Shown one piece after another: positions 1 through 11,053 of a DNA stretch of 64,000 nucleotides. The position numbers were made by a program, and so were the translations under genes. Source of the stretch: Xestospongia muta (taxonomy: Eukaryota > Porifera > Demospongiae > Haplosclerida > Petrosiidae); the NCBI GenBank assembly GCA_963693285.1, contig OY848917.1, positions 22,388,245-22,452,244 of the forward strand, written 5' to 3'. Positions within the stretch are counted from its first letter, which is position 1, and every line of letters begins with the position of its first letter. Below the pieces are notes generated by a model. That model searched no databases. It was not told the DNA's origin and saw nothing but the letters and a program-made list of their open reading frames with translations.

Positions 1-239
1 AATATTGAAAATTTTACAAACGATTATGGCTTCTAGCAAACCTTGCGATTATGGCAATTATTGGCAAAGTCCATAAATTGAAATGAATATTTTACCACAA
101 CTTGGACCTCACTTATCCGAATCATGATAATCTTAATAATCCAAATGCATTGAAATATGGACACGCCTCCAAATTATTGTGCATGTGACTAGTATTAAAT
201 TGCAAGTCAGACCATATAGTGTTAGCTCATTTATCCAGA

Positions 240-960
240 AAGAGCATATGTTAAGAAGGATAAAGGTTTCAGAATTCCAAAGTAGCACGTTCACTATCTG
301 TTTTGCTGTTCAAGTATGCATGAAACCATTTTGTAAGTCGATCACCAATGGGTGGCTACATCACCCATGATCTTCTGCTGTGGAAGATTTAGTTGGTTCT
401 GCTTTTGCCTTAAATCACATATCTTTTTCCAACTTTGAAGAAACCTTCCTACTAAGGAATGCAACCAAGACAATGCTTTGCTGTTCCTGCCAAAGCAACT
501 GATCCTAAGGATGTCCAATATCGTACATGCTACTACAATATTTGTTTGACCCATGGTCTGTCTGTGGTCATTCCAAATAAACTATCTTTGGAAAGAGTCC
601 AGCTGTTGAGTATGTCAATGGGTAGCATCTGCTATGTTCTGGCCAGTATATAGTGGTGTAGTGTCTAAGCAAAATTATTGAAGGTCCCAATTCTCATCAA
701 TAAAATGAATTGCGAATGTAATGTATATATGGATCACATGACATGATCCGTTGTACAAGTATAATATTTTGCTTCAGCATGAACTGGCTTAACCACATGA
801 TTGCTAATGTGTGAATATAATGCAGGAGTTTTGGTTTAACTTGGAAATCAAGTACTTGAATCCAGGCTTACTGACTGTAGAAATAGGTACAACATCTTTG
901 GCAATGTGTGATAAGCAACTGCCTTATTAAAATTCTTTTGCCTGAGTACTATTTGACACA
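240..960 (-). mobile_element. Degenerate BED-type hAT transposase fragment
   Basis: Reading the minus strand gives pieces in the order expected of a ZBED-like hAT transposase, from about 950 down to 240. These are a segment like IAKDVVPISTV with frameshifts, then HFIDENWDL, TGQNIADA, RISCFGRNSKALSWL, a FLQSWKKICDLRQKQ stretch, and GDVATHW followed by STYKMV. The last joint is interrupted by a TGA where the family normally has glycine. Further stops and frame changes make it non-functional. The call comes from recognising the family's word order, not from a search. The outer ends were not located. A possible terminal sequence, ggcgatt-type words near 1225-1255, is only suggestive. Confidence 0.6.
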
Positions 961-1700
961 TATTTAGATTTTGTACAGTCTCAGTGAGTGTTGGTCTGTG
1001 TGTTAAGCAAATGAGGCTATCTCGTTCAGTTTCAATTATTTTCCCATCTTCAGTTGGCACACACAGCTTTTTTGACAATAGACACATTGGCACTCTCTAC
1101 ATCGGCCATTTTTTTTGAGCCATTTTTTTTGAGCTCATGTGTGCAAAGCAATAATAATAATAATAAATAATCGTATGTGTAAGTATTTCCTTAATTAATT
1201 AATTGTGGAGGATACATATCACGGTTAAATCGCCAAACTGGTTAATCGCCCATCACTACTACTTCACTTCACATACACATATATTGATGATGTTTTCACT
1301 GCTAGTGACAGTCATATAACCTTTACTTCCTATTCTAATACCTTCAAATACACATTTAGAGGAGTTGATGACAATACCATACTGGCTAAATCATTAAAAC
1401 CGTTCGTGCAGATGTTGTAAATGTAATGAGACTTCTACAACCTACAACTGAACACAACTGACATATCTTTCTATCATCTTTTTTAACCTAAACTTACGCA
1501 CAGTCTCCAGCTAATAAACAACTTTCTGGATAACAGCAGCCTTACATCCATTCTGCCCATTATATAGATACTCTAGCAGATTCAGTTACCAAACCTCTTG
1601 TTTATTCCCTTTTCGCAAACTCTGTAGCTGATGCACTATTGGCCCAGCATTAACACTGACTTCAGAAAATGGATGCATTGCTGACAAAGATTATAGACTC
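961..1700. other. No recognisable gene; short ATA microsatellite
   Basis: This stretch holds a small (ATA)n run near 1148-1172 and short inverted words near 1222-1255 that could be an eroded transposon end. No coherent coding frame of useful length was seen on either strand. Confidence 0.4.
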
Positions 1701-1815
1701 TGCATGTTACTTTGAATTTTTTTATAAGGATAAGACTTAAATGCAGTTTTAAGTTGTTGATAAAAACCTTCAAGAATACCATTTGCAATGGGACGATAAG
1801 CAGTGTTACGTATCT
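1700..1815 (-). pseudogene. Retrotransposon integrase scrap
   Basis: The minus strand reads NTAYRPIANGILEGFYQQLK and then TAFKSYP. This matches the HxxYxPxxNGxxERFxxxLK signature around the catalytic glutamate of Gypsy-type integrases, with glycine in place of the usual arginine next to the glutamate. Only about 35 codons are recognisable, so it is a remnant. It differs in sequence from the integrase at 4160-5263 and belongs to another element family. Confidence 0.55.
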
Positions 1816-2690
1816 GAACAGATCATAACAACTTCATGAGTTGTTTTCACATAATTCTTGGTTACTCTAGTTTTTTCTTTCTATTATTATCACTTTGAAT
1901 CAAGTGTCTATTAATTCTTATTTTGATTTTGCTAATAAATATTGTTTAACAACTAGCCACAATATGATTGTTTCAGACTCACCCTAAAGTTCACATCGTA
2001 AACATAGACCCCTTGGTGCTATGCACCATGCTTTCTTTTTCATTGTGCATGATCATGATTACTATTATATTTGACCCACATGGACTTAGCTACACATAAA
2101 GTAACTGCAGCTGAATAGTTAGCTTGAGGTAGAAAAAAACATGCTCAGCAATGCTTCACACAGATGTTTAATGTCAACTGACTGTTTCTCTGTAAGATCC
2201 ACAATTTAATATTGAAAGACAACATTATCACATGACATTGAGGGAGGTAAGTAAAATCTATAAGCTATACATTACTCTTTAAAGTATATACCCTAGTTCA
2301 TGTGCTCCTTAAAAACATGGGATCGTGTAAAATTATCTCTACATGGGCATTTATTAGAATGTGCATGTAGTTATGAATTTAACAAAGAAGTTGGTAATTC
2401 TGACAAGGTCTTCTAGAGATGAGATCATTACCCAGTATCATGTTGCACACTTCTCACGAAAGTGACATCATTTGTCAAGGGCTAGTAAAAACCATTAACA
2501 TGGCGAGTTATGTTATTGAAGCCACCATGAGAAACTGGGAAATTACTGTGGCATAGGCATATCTAGGTCTCTAAAAGTACTAGGGTTACTAATTATTCAT
2601 CATTATTGTAGTTGTTATAGTTATTAACAATTTAAAACGTTTACTCAACCAAAAAGAAGGGCTACCTTAGTTGTTGTGTTTACGAACAAA
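1816..2690. other. No gene seen
   Basis: AT-rich sequence without a convincing open frame, repeat or RNA gene. It lies between two transposon remnants and is probably eroded mobile DNA. Confidence 0.35.
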
Positions 2691-3867
2691 TTTATGACAA
2701 GATCATCCAGACAATCTCAGAGTTGATGCGACAAAGAGATGAAAAACCCCATTCAATGGCTGCAGTAGAGGTACCAAAAGTCATTGCTACCATTATGCAC
2801 TCTCTCAGAAGTGGAAATACATCTGTTACAGTGTAAATGTGCTCCAAAAGGTAACAAGTGTCCTTCTTTTCCTCAGGAATTTCAGAAAATCATAATTTCA
2901 TTCTGTAAATTGCTGATCAAGAAGTGGATTAAGCAAGTCAGCTTTAAGAAAATTATTTGACTTGGGATTCATACAATCGATTGATTTCATTAAGGATACG
3001 TTAATGTTACTAAATCTGTCCCTCATTTCTGTGAGAATCACATCAATAGTGGGGAAGTATACATCTACTAGTTATCACTTGATGCTGAATTTGAAGTAGT
3101 GCTACTGCCTGTTGTCTCATAGTCATTCATTGCAAGAGTAGGTTGCCTCTGTCATCTTCTAGGAGTAACTATCTCTATTTCATGGTGTCTAGGAAAGGCA
3201 AGAGCTTCCCAGAGCGGATTCCATGAATCATCAGTATACAAGCTATTGTCAATTATTGGTTGGATTAGGCTAGCAGCACTCCCAAGGTCTAGTGAATCCT
3301 TATGGAGCAAATCTGAAAGATTAGCAGATATTCCCATTTCCTTCTTAAAGATGGTAAGGCTGACTACAAATCCAACGACTTTACCCCAAATAGACATCCA
3401 CTGGCTTTAACAGCCTTGTTTCTGTCTGAACCATCGACTGTTTCCTGAAGAGTTCAAGAATTGAATAGGTTGCCATGAATGCCGCAATTGAATCATACTG
3501 ACAAGACCATCTGGTATCAGACAGTTTTATCAATCTAATCTCTCTACCACCTTTCAGCCTTCTGAATCAAAGGAAGTGTTCATGACATGTTCATGACATT
3601 TAGATGCAGTGAAGAACACATATATATAGTGCTTGGAAAAGGGCAAAAACGTCAGCAGCCTCTCCAACATGTTTCACCACATCTATTAACACAAGATTCA
3701 GTCTTTGAGCAGAGCAGTGGACATAAATGGCTTGAGGACACTTTTCCTTCAACAAGGTTTGAACTCCTGAGTTACAGCCACTCATGATGGAGGCTCCATC
3801 ATAGCTCTGTGCAACCAGGTAGGATATAATCAGTAAGTACTCTAGCTGTTACTTCAGAAGCTAAGAT

Positions 3868-3872
3868 GTAAC
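3868..3872. repeat. Target-site duplication, left copy (GTAAC)
   Basis: GTAAC lies immediately outside the left LTR and is repeated at 8209-8213 immediately outside the right LTR. Five bases is the usual duplication length for Gypsy integrases. Confidence 0.85.
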
Positions 3873-4148
3873 TGTGGTGACCGAGTCAGAGAGAGCGGGA
3901 AGGGCAAGGAAAAGCCACGAGGAGAGCGAGAAGGAAAAGAATTACAACTTTGAAAAGGTTAAAATCTCTACTCTATTCCTTTTCTTTTTTTCCTCCCATT
4001 ACACAAATGATTACGTAATAATAAATTATAACACATACGCAATAATGACTCACATTACATAGCATGATGTAACACTGATAACACTAAATAATAACTAGTA
4101 ATAACTAAATGATAGTATAACTAGCCCATTATATACAACATTATAACA
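3873..4148 (-). repeat. Gypsy 3' LTR (276 bp)
   Basis: This LTR is nearly identical to 7910-8208. On the element's strand it begins TGTTATAATG and ends GTCACCACA (TG...CA ends). It lacks about 23 bp present in the other LTR near 8034-8060 and has a few substitutions, so some time has passed since insertion. The adjacent polypurine tract, and the GTAAC duplication outside, fix its boundaries. Confidence 0.9.
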
Positions 4149-4166
4149 CCCTTCCCCCTTTAAGTT
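4149..4166 (-). other. Polypurine tract of the Gypsy element
   Basis: On the minus strand the bases next to the 3' LTR are CTTAAAGGGGGAAGGG, a purine run at the position where plus-strand cDNA synthesis is primed. Confidence 0.75.
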
Positions 4167-5263
4167 TCAAAAACATACGGTCCATGATCCCTTGGCAGTC
4201 TGTGTCGATTAGAATGACGTATCGGCGGAGCTGTTGGAGTTGGTAAGCCTCTTGTAGGCGGAGCTATCGGAGGAATCAGAACCAGTGGAGTAGGTAGAGA
4301 GAAATCATCACTCTCATCAGCTTCAGGAGTAGTATTTTGTTGAGGAGTTTCTTCAGTAGTATATCGTCGTTTTAACTGATCTGCGTGACGTTTGAAAACA
4401 CTACCTTCAGCTGTTACAACGTGATATGTGAGTGGTCCAGCAACCTTACACACAGTTACTGGTATCCAGAGAGGAGTGCCTGAATAATTTCGAGCGAATA
4501 AAAGATCCCCTGATTTGAAAGAACGAGTTAGTTGTACAGGTTCCTTTGGCAAAGGTGTACATGAGTCAGGATGAGATAAATCAAATCTTGAACGTAAGCG
4601 TCGACCCATTAAGAGTTCGGCTGGTGAGCGACCAGTAGTAGTTTGTGGTGTAATACGGTATGAGAAAAGGAAACGACTTAGCTTAACATGTATAGGACCA
4701 TCCATTTTTTTCATGGCTTGTTTGAATGCCTGTACTGCTCTCTCAACTAGTCCATTGGACCTAGGATGGTAAGGAGAAGTTAGTGAATGACGAATACCAT
4801 TTTGATCCATAAATTGTTTAAATTCATTACTTGTAAACCCTGGTCCATTGTCTGACACCAGTTGTTGTGGAAGACCATGTATAGAGAACACTCGACGTAG
4901 TACTTTAATAGTTGCTGAGGAGGAAGTAGACGGAACACAATGAACTTCGAGCCATCGTGAATAAGCATCGACTATAAGTAGAAAGTGGTGGTCTAAAAAT
5001 GGACCTGCATGATCTATATGAATTTGTGTCCATGGGGTTTTAGGATATTCCCACGGGTGAACAGGGGTTTGAGGAGGAAAATTACCATTCTCTTGACATA
5101 CTTGACATTTCTTTACTGTCTGTTCTATATCCTTATCAAGTCCCGGCCACCATACATAACAACGAGCAAGACTTTTCATCTTACTGATCCCGGAGTGGGT
5201 TTCATGGAGTTGGGAAAGTATTGTAGATCGACCAGGTAAAGGAATAATAACTCGTGATAACAA
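4160..5263 (-). CDS. Gypsy integrase region (pol C-terminal part)
   Basis: An open frame of 367 codons encodes the C-terminal part of pol. It has an HHCC zinc-binding N-domain (LHETH then CQVC), followed by the DDE core: aspartate in IHIDHAGPF, aspartate in VSDNGPGF and glutamate in NGLVERAVQAFK. A GPY-like chromosomal-binding region and a proline-rich tail follow. Integrase joins the cDNA to target DNA in the nucleus. The catalytic residues look intact here, but this is a fragment of a polyprotein. The preceding RNase H and RT portions lie in other frames because of indels, so the element as a whole is unlikely to be autonomous. The starting methionine of this frame is internal to the ancestral polyprotein. 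Confidence 0.85.
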   Translation of the reverse strand: MLSRVIIPLPGRSTILSQLHETHSGISKMKSLARCYVWWPGLDKDIEQTVKKCQVCQENGNFPPQTPVHPWEYPKTPWTQIHIDHAGPFLDHHFLLIVDAYSRWLEVHCVPSTSSSATIKVLRRVFSIHGLPQQLVSDNGPGFTSNEFKQFMDQNGIRHSLTSPYHPRSNGLVERAVQAFKQAMKKMDGPIHVKLSRFLFSYRITPQTTTGRSPAELLMGRRLRSRFDLSHPDSCTPLPKEPVQLTRSFKSGDLLFARNYSGTPLWIPVTVCKVAGPLTYHVVTAEGSVFKRHADQLKRRYTTEETPQQNTTPEADESDDFSLPTPLVLIPPIAPPTRGLPTPTAPPIRHSNRHRLPRDHGPYVFET

Positions 5264-6060
5264 CCATCAGCTACACTGAGTTCTGTAAAAATGTGACTAT
5301 AGGAAGTTGCCCTCCTGAGAGTACAAGTGCACGTAAACGAGATAATACTGGATCTTTGTCTGTCCATTGTTGAATTTTTGTAATTGAAATAATTGATTCT
5401 GAAATGTGATTTAACGTAGACACTAAGTACCCATCTTGAGGCATCGGTACTGTTGTAGGACAATCAGGAAGTGGGAGACGGCTAAGTGCGTCGGTGTGAG
5501 AGAGGTTCTTTCCTGGTTTGTATTGTATGGTATACTTGTATGCAGATAATATCAGAGCCCATCTCTGAATACGTGATGAAGCATGAGTTGGTGTCTGTTT
5601 AGACTCACTTAATAGATATTGTAAAGGCTTGTGATCAGAGTAAAGTATGAATTTTCTACCATATACATAATCGTGAAATTTCCTTACTGAAAAAAATGAC
5701 TGCTAAAGCTTCTTTTTCAAGCTGTGAATATTTTTTTTCTGCTGGTGATAACGATCTTGATGCATAAGCAACCGGTAATTCAGATCCATCAGCCATCATA
5801 ATGAACTAACAATGAAGATGAATGCAGTAATGACTTAGCCTGAGTAAAGGCTTCATCATGGATGCTAAATCTGGTAAAAATTTGTGATAATAGTTTAACA
5901 ATCCTAAGAAAGACTTTAATTCAGTTACATTAGTGGGTGTTGGTGCGTCTCGTATTGCTCTAACCTTTGATTCTGCTGGGTGAAGTCCTTCTGAGTCAAT
6001 CACGTGTCCCAGATATTCGACGGATGAAATGGCAAATTTGCATTTAGATTTTTTTAGTGT
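5264..6060 (-). pseudogene. Gypsy RT thumb / RNase H region, frameshifted
   Basis: The minus strand reads the RT connection region (KFAISSVEYLGHVIDSEG, then FLGLLNYYHKFLPDLASM). It then shifts frame into an RNase H segment recognisable by LPVAYASRSLSPAEKKY, KEALAVIFSVRKFHDYV, YSDHKPLQYLLS and HTDALSRLPLPDC. RNase H would remove RNA from the RNA-cDNA hybrid. At least two frameshifts separate it from both its neighbours. It is homologous to K02A2.6-like Gypsy elements by word pattern. Confidence 0.75.
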
Positions 6061-7235
6061 TAAACCGGCTTCTTGTAATTTCTGTAAAACGGTTTGTATA
6101 TCATCAATGTAAACGCATACGTGTTTCGCTTAGTAGATTTTCCAAATGGTAATCTTTCGTACTGATAGAGACCTTTCGGTGTATTAATAGTAGTATATTT
6201 CTTTGAGGAGTCGTCCAAGGGTACTTGAAGATATGCATGTTTTAAGTCTAGTTTGGAGAAAATCTTGCCACCAGAAAGTGCAGCGAAAAGATCATCTACT
6301 CTTGGCAGAGGATATGTATCAGTGAGAAGAACCGGATTAATTGTAACTTTATAATCGCCACATAAACGAATAGAACCATCTTCTTTAACAATTGGAACGA
6401 TCGGAGCGGCCCAGTCCGAATACTTTACAGGGGTAATAACTCCCAAATTTTCTAAACGACTAATTTCGTTAAGTACTTTCTCTTTGAGTGAGAGTGCGAC
6501 AGGTCGTGGACGGAAGAAACGTGGACGAGCATCGGGTGCTATGTGAAGTTTAGCGGAGATCCCTTGTAATTTACCGAGTTCGGATCGAAAAACTGCGTCA
6601 TGAGTCTTGAGTACGTTACCTAAAGAAAATAAAGGACAATTAACATTATGCAATTCAGACCAGTTTAATTTAATATGTTCAAGCCAGTTCCTGCCCATAA
6701 GGTTAGGCCCCTTTCCTGGAACAATTAACAGTGGTAGTGTAACATTCTGTCTTTGGTAGGAGACTTCCACATCTACCATGCCTAATGAAGTAATCTTTTC
6801 TCCAGTGTAAGTAGTAAGTATCACTGTAGAAGGAGAAAGAGGAGGGAATGCATTAGTGAAGGAGGAGTATGTGGTTTCATTAATAATAGAGAAGGAGGCA
6901 CCAGTGTCCAGTTCCATTAAAATATTGTTTACTTTAAGAGACACCACAATGGGTTTGGTGTTAGAAGGCAATGTAAACAAGGCGTAGTCTTCATCAGAGT
7001 CTACAGGAGATGGAGGTTGAGGTTGACTGTCTAAGGTGTGTGTTGGGTGATGTTTGTTTTTATATCCCTTATGGCCTTGCCTAGGTTGATCTGGCCTATC
7101 CTTTGAAGGTGTTCTGCTGTCTGAAGGGTTATCTTTCTTGCCACTATCTGCTGGTTTATCTCTCTTGCTACGACAGACTCTTGCCAAATGGCCCTTTTTC
7201 CCACATGCACGACAATCCACATTTATCGATAACAT
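6060..7235 (-). pseudogene. Gypsy zinc knuckle, protease and N-terminal reverse transcriptase, internally deleted
   Basis: The frame begins just downstream of gag with a CCHC knuckle (CRACGKKGHLARVC). It continues with an aspartic protease (LDTGASFSII) and RT fingers/palm (LNEISRLENLGVITPV, LCGDYKVTINPVL, FSKLDLKHAYLQVPLDD with the motif A aspartate, YQYERLPFG). Directly after LPFG the usual motif B region (the SAP-type words before the YxDD box) is missing. The frame runs off a few residues later, while a YIDDIQTVLQKL box is readable in a neighbouring frame near 6085-6120. The element therefore has a small deletion within RT and should not reverse-transcribe itself. Confidence 0.8.
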
Positions 7236-7849
7236 TCTATCTTTCTCTGTCTGTGTGGTTCGGGTTTGTTTCGAAAATTGTATACTGGGTTTGAAGGTTG
7301 TGAAGGTTTCTGAGGTGACATCTTGGAGACGTCAAGTGCTGCTACTTCCATTGCTTGTGCTTTCTGAAATGCTACCTCATACGATAGGTCGGCTTCTTGA
7401 AGTAGTCTTCGTTGAATACGGGGGTTATTTATGCTACATACCAGTCTATCACGTATCATCTTATCCAGTGTGTCCCCAAAATCACAATGCTCTCCCAGTG
7501 CTCGCAATTCTGCAACATAGGTTGCCACTGACTCGCCCTCATGTCTTTCTCTAGTGTGAAACTTGTATCGCTGTGTGATAAGAGAAGGTTTAGGTTTGAA
7601 GTGCGCTGCCAAGACATCTTTCATTCTCTGTAAGGTAATATCGTCATCTGTTGGAGACTTCGGTTGTAGCAAACTCTTCAGTAATCCATAAGTGCGAGCG
7701 CCAATAACGGTAACGAAAACAGCTCTCTTGACCTTAGCGTCGGTAATCTTATTTGCAGTAAGGTAAAAGTCGAGCCTTTCGGAGTAGGACGACCATGTCT
7801 CTTTAGAGGAATCGAAGGAGGTCATCTGACCATGTGCTGCTGATGCCAT
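7223..7849 (-). CDS. Gypsy gag protein
   Basis: A 208-residue frame starts MASAAHGQMTSF close to the presumed 5' LTR and matches the retrotransposon gag pattern. It has W-x-x-Y near the N-terminus (ETWSSYSERLDFYL), a central helical region, then FHTRERHEGESVATYVAELRAL and CDFGDTLDKMIRDRLVCSI. Gag forms the particle in which reverse transcription takes place. The frame ends at 7223, overlapping the zinc-knuckle frame, which begins at 7235 in another phase. The knuckle would normally be the C-terminus of gag, so either a frameshift is used or a single indel has broken the join. The basic FRNKPEPHRQRKIECYR tail supports this. Confidence 0.85.
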   Translation of the reverse strand: MASAAHGQMTSFDSSKETWSSYSERLDFYLTANKITDAKVKRAVFVTVIGARTYGLLKSLLQPKSPTDDDITLQRMKDVLAAHFKPKPSLITQRYKFHTRERHEGESVATYVAELRALGEHCDFGDTLDKMIRDRLVCSINNPRIQRRLLQEADLSYEVAFQKAQAMEVAALDVSKMSPQKPSQPSNPVYNFRNKPEPHRQRKIECYR

Positions 7850-7892
7850 CGCACTGAAGTTGTAGTAAGCACGCTAGTAACAATAAAGTCCA

Positions 7893-7909
7893 GATACCCT
7901 CGTCGCCAA
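7893..7909 (-). other. Primer-binding-site region of the Gypsy element
   Basis: On the element strand, TTGGCGACGAGGGTATC follows directly after the 5' LTR. TGGCGACGAGG-type sequences are common at this position in Mag/K02A2.6-like Gypsy elements. I did not match it to a particular tRNA. Confidence 0.55.
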
Positions 7910-8208
7910 TGTGGTGACCGAGTCGGAGAGAGCGGGAAGGGCAAGGAAAAGCCACGAGGAAAGCGAGAAGGAAAAGAATTACAACTTTGGAAAGGTTAAA
8001 ATCTCTACTCTATTCCTTTTTTTTTTTCCTCCCATCAAAGTTAAAAGCATGCACTTATATACACAAATGATTACGTAATAATAAATTATAACACATACGC
8101 AATAATGACTCACATTACATAGCATGATGTAACACTGATAACACTAAATAATAACAAGTAATAACTAAATGATAGTATAACTAGCCCATTATATACAACA
8201 TTATAACA
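7910..8208 (-). repeat. Gypsy 5' LTR (299 bp)
   Basis: Promoter-side LTR of the minus-strand element, nearly identical to 3873-4148 but with an extra 23 bp or so. It ends exactly at the GTAAC duplication (8209-8213). The near-identity of the two LTRs shows a fairly recent insertion compared with the hAT copy that it interrupts. Confidence 0.9.
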
Positions 8209-9097
8209 GTAACCACTGAACCTCTCTACAATTTTAAAACCATGGGCATACCTGAAGGCAATAGACAACTTTTCTCTTTTGGTTGTTTCTTTTGTTTTGT
8301 CAGCTAAGACTGTGAAATACTTAGCTTCATGGATCTTTTTTGATGTATTCTTGAACTTCATTTGCAAGGAAATGGATGATGATTTCATTTTGGAAACTGG
8401 GTGAAAGCCATGTAGTACTTTTGCTGTGGTGTTTAAAATGATCTCTGACTTCTTGGCAATGTCGAGAGATGAGAATCATAAGTGACTTAACATTTTCTGG
8501 ATTTAGTGTATCTCTGCCTTGATCATGACCACAAAGGGCTATTCCCTGTTGTGAACAGTACAGAATGCACTCCATCAAGGTAACTACATACTTTCTGTTT
8601 CAACAGATGACCTGGGTACTTATTTGATCCAACTGTTTTACCAATTAATTGTCCTGTCACCACTCTCATCTGGTATTTCTCCCAAGGCATGTTTCCAGTC
8701 CCTGAACCCGTCCAAGTGATTGCTATGCTAGAAAAACCTACATGAGAAACAAAAAGCAGCTTGGATATTCAAGTCATGGAAACTGTTGGTACTATCTAGG
8801 TCGAAACGATCAGCTACCATTTCCAAAAACCGAAAGTGGAAACAATGCCGACTGGTTGAGTAGGGTTTTCAGATTTATCTTTAACTATGTCTGCAGGACC
8901 ATCTACTCTCTGGCTTGAGCTTGATGCTACATCACCAACATGTACATGTACGTTAACTTCTACCATCTGTATCTCTGCACAGTACAAGAAAAGTAGAAAG
9001 AATGATTTCAAATTACTTACCTGTTCGGACCCGGTTTTGAAAGAAAGGCCAAGGAGAGTTCGGAGGCGGTGGAGTGTTTGGGTAAAGCGTCCTCAAC

Positions 9098-9547
9098 TTG
9101 GCGTTCAAAGCTATTTTTTTGAGCCAGCCATTTCTACCAGGGCGGAAGTGGGAGCGGTTTTCAAGACTGCTGCCCTTTCTATCAGAGAAGAGGTCAGCAA
9201 TAGTCCTTTTGGAGTCAAAAGCCACCAAAACGTTTCGGAGCGAAGTTCCCTCCAAGCAACACAATGTCCAAGAAGGACTGACCTGTGGTGTCCAAGAAGG
9301 ACTGGCTGGGGGTGTCCAAGAAGGACAGAGTATAAGTACTGTAGTAGATGTACTGATAAAACCCCATATAAATCCATGTTTCCTATCAAAGAAAAATTTA
9401 AAAAGTGTTTTGCCAATAATACAAATAAGTGATTGGGTTACACAGGATATGTATATGCCTCTCAAAGAGGTGTTGGCCAATGCTCCCAAGGCAGGCCGGT
9501 TGGCAATAGCCAAGCGGAATTGGGAAAAAGTGACTTCAGACCCTTGA
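9098..9547 (+). pseudogene. YR-retrotransposon gag-like region with three short tandem repeats
   Basis: This 149-codon frame leads into the RT. It contains three copies of a repeat of about 24 bp at 9268-9330 that reads VQEGL in this frame and CPRRT in an overlapping frame. It ends with RNWEKVTSDP followed by TGA. In DIRS-type elements a tryptophan normally continues this segment into VLQ-V-GY, so the TGA is most simply a TGG-to-TGA change. I recognise only its C-terminal link to RT; the rest is assigned to gag by position. Confidence 0.55.
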
Positions 9548-11053
9548 GTGTTACAGACAGTACAGGGATACAGTCTAGAGTTAGTTACAGCTCTCACCCA
9601 GTTATCTCCTCCAGGGCAGGTGCATTTGCCAGGAAGGCATGAGACACTTATGAGGGAGGAGATAAAAAGTTTATTAGAAAAAGGGGCCATAGAGAGGGTG
9701 AGGGTACCACACCATCCTCAATATATTTTACAGATGTTCCTTGTCCCAAAAAAGGATGGATCAATGAGGCCAGTGTTCAACCTGAAAGGACTGAATCAAT
9801 TCCTACACTGGGAACATTTCAAAATGGAGGATCAGAGGTGGTTGAGGTTCCAATGGGAAAAGGAGACTTATGAGTTCACATGTCTCCCATTTGGCCTATC
9901 AGCTGCTCCCAGAGTGTTCACCAAAATAGTCAAACCAGTTGTGGCCTGGATGATAACATACATAGACGACAATTTGCTGCTAGCTCCATCAAAGGAGGGA
10001 GCCCAGGTGCTGGCCAGACTGATGGTGGTCTTATTCGAGGCCCTGGGGTTCTCCGTGAATTACAAGATATCTGTGCTGGACCCACAGCAATCAATGGAGT
10101 TTCTCAGGTTGTGGATCGATTCCAGATCAATGACTCTCGCACTTCCAGCGGAAAGATTGGGTAGAATTCGCAATCAGGCAAGGAGCCTGCTAGCCCAGAC
10201 AACCATAACGGGAAGAGAGTTAGCACAATTCATCGGAAGACCTAACTCAGCAACACTAGCCATCCCACCAGCTCCTCTGTTTTATTGGGCTTTGCAGGGA
10301 GTGAAACATGCCACCCTTATGTACAAACGCAGCCTAGACTCAGCTATTTCTGTGACGAACCAAAAGTGGGAGGAGCTTTTGTGGTGGGTGGAGCAGGTGA
10401 GACTTTGGAACGGGTCCAGTCTGAAACCACCGTCTAGCTTCCTAAAGATTCAGACAGATGCTTCAAAACTGGGCTGGGGAGCAGTTTGTCACGGGGTTCG
10501 GACAGGTGGGCCGTGGACGTACGAGGAAAGTCAATTTCACATCAACTACCTGGAGTTGTTGGGAGCATTTCTGGCAATTCAGTCATTCGTGAAGAGCGAG
10601 AGACATCTGACAGTATACCTCTACATGGACAATGTCTCAGCACTGAGCTACATCAACAAGAAAGGGGGTGTCCAGTCCCGACCACTCACAACCCTAGCCA
10701 AGGAATGTTGGGGGTGGTGCATGGAGAGAGCAATCGTTCTTTCTGCGGAGCACCTTCCAGGTTGTCTGAACATCATAGCAGACGAAGAGTCCAGACATGA
10801 GAGATCGCTTGGATTGGAAACTTCACCCAGGCTTATTTCAGAGAATAGTCGAAACATTTGGTCCGATAGAAGTGGATCTGTTTGCATCCAGGCTGACATA
10901 CCAGGTTCCACGGTTCTTCAGCTAGAAACCAGACCCCCAGGCAGAAGCAACAGATGCCTTCCTACAAAGATGGAATCAGTTTCGGGGATATGCAAATCCA
11001 CCATTGGGGTTAATTGCTTGAGTACTATCAGAAGTTCAGTACCAGAGGGCTAA
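9548..11053 (+). pseudogene. DIRS-type reverse transcriptase and RNase H, lacking RT motif A
   Basis: The 501-codon frame shows RT words typical of DIRS elements: EEIKSLLEKGAIERV, FLVPKKDGSMRPVFNLKGLN, FTCLPFGLSAAPRVFTK and a YIDDNLLLAPS catalytic box. An RNase H follows with IQTDASKLGWGAVC, INYLELLGAFLAI, YMDNVSALSYINKKGG and the C-terminal HLPGCLNIIADEESR. After LHWEHFKMED the sequence jumps straight to QRWLRFQWE, so the stretch holding the motif A aspartate (normally KIDLKDAY) is absent. Residues between PVVAW and TYIDD are also fewer than usual. The RT should be inactive. The start codon is internal to the ancestral frame. Confidence 0.8.

Larger units (their letters stand above)
2690..9000 (-). 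mobile_element. ZMYM1/TTF-type hAT transposase, decayed, split by a Gypsy insertion
   Basis: The two flanks of the LTR element join into one minus-strand hAT transposase. From 9000 to 8209 come an N-terminal region with NPTQPVGIVSTF, a TTF-finger-like AAFCFSCRFF, then DWKHALGE, QQGIALCGHD, and the start of the transposase core (EAKYFTVLADKTKETT, IAFRYAHGFKIVERF). From 3872 to 2690 the core continues with the SYDGAS-type region, SGCNSGVQTLLKEKCPQ, YVHCSAQRLNLVL, and an eroded C-terminal dimerisation region near 2700-2800 (AAIEWGF, SLCRINS in shifted frames). Stops and frameshifts are frequent, so it is inactive. The orientation and order either side of the insertion show that the hAT copy was older than the Gypsy copy. 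The family assignment rests on recognised motifs. Confidence 0.65.

Noticed and set aside
1277..1300. YIDD-like box that could be a reverse transcriptase motif
   Set aside because: No RT sequence could be read on either side, so four residues are not enough.
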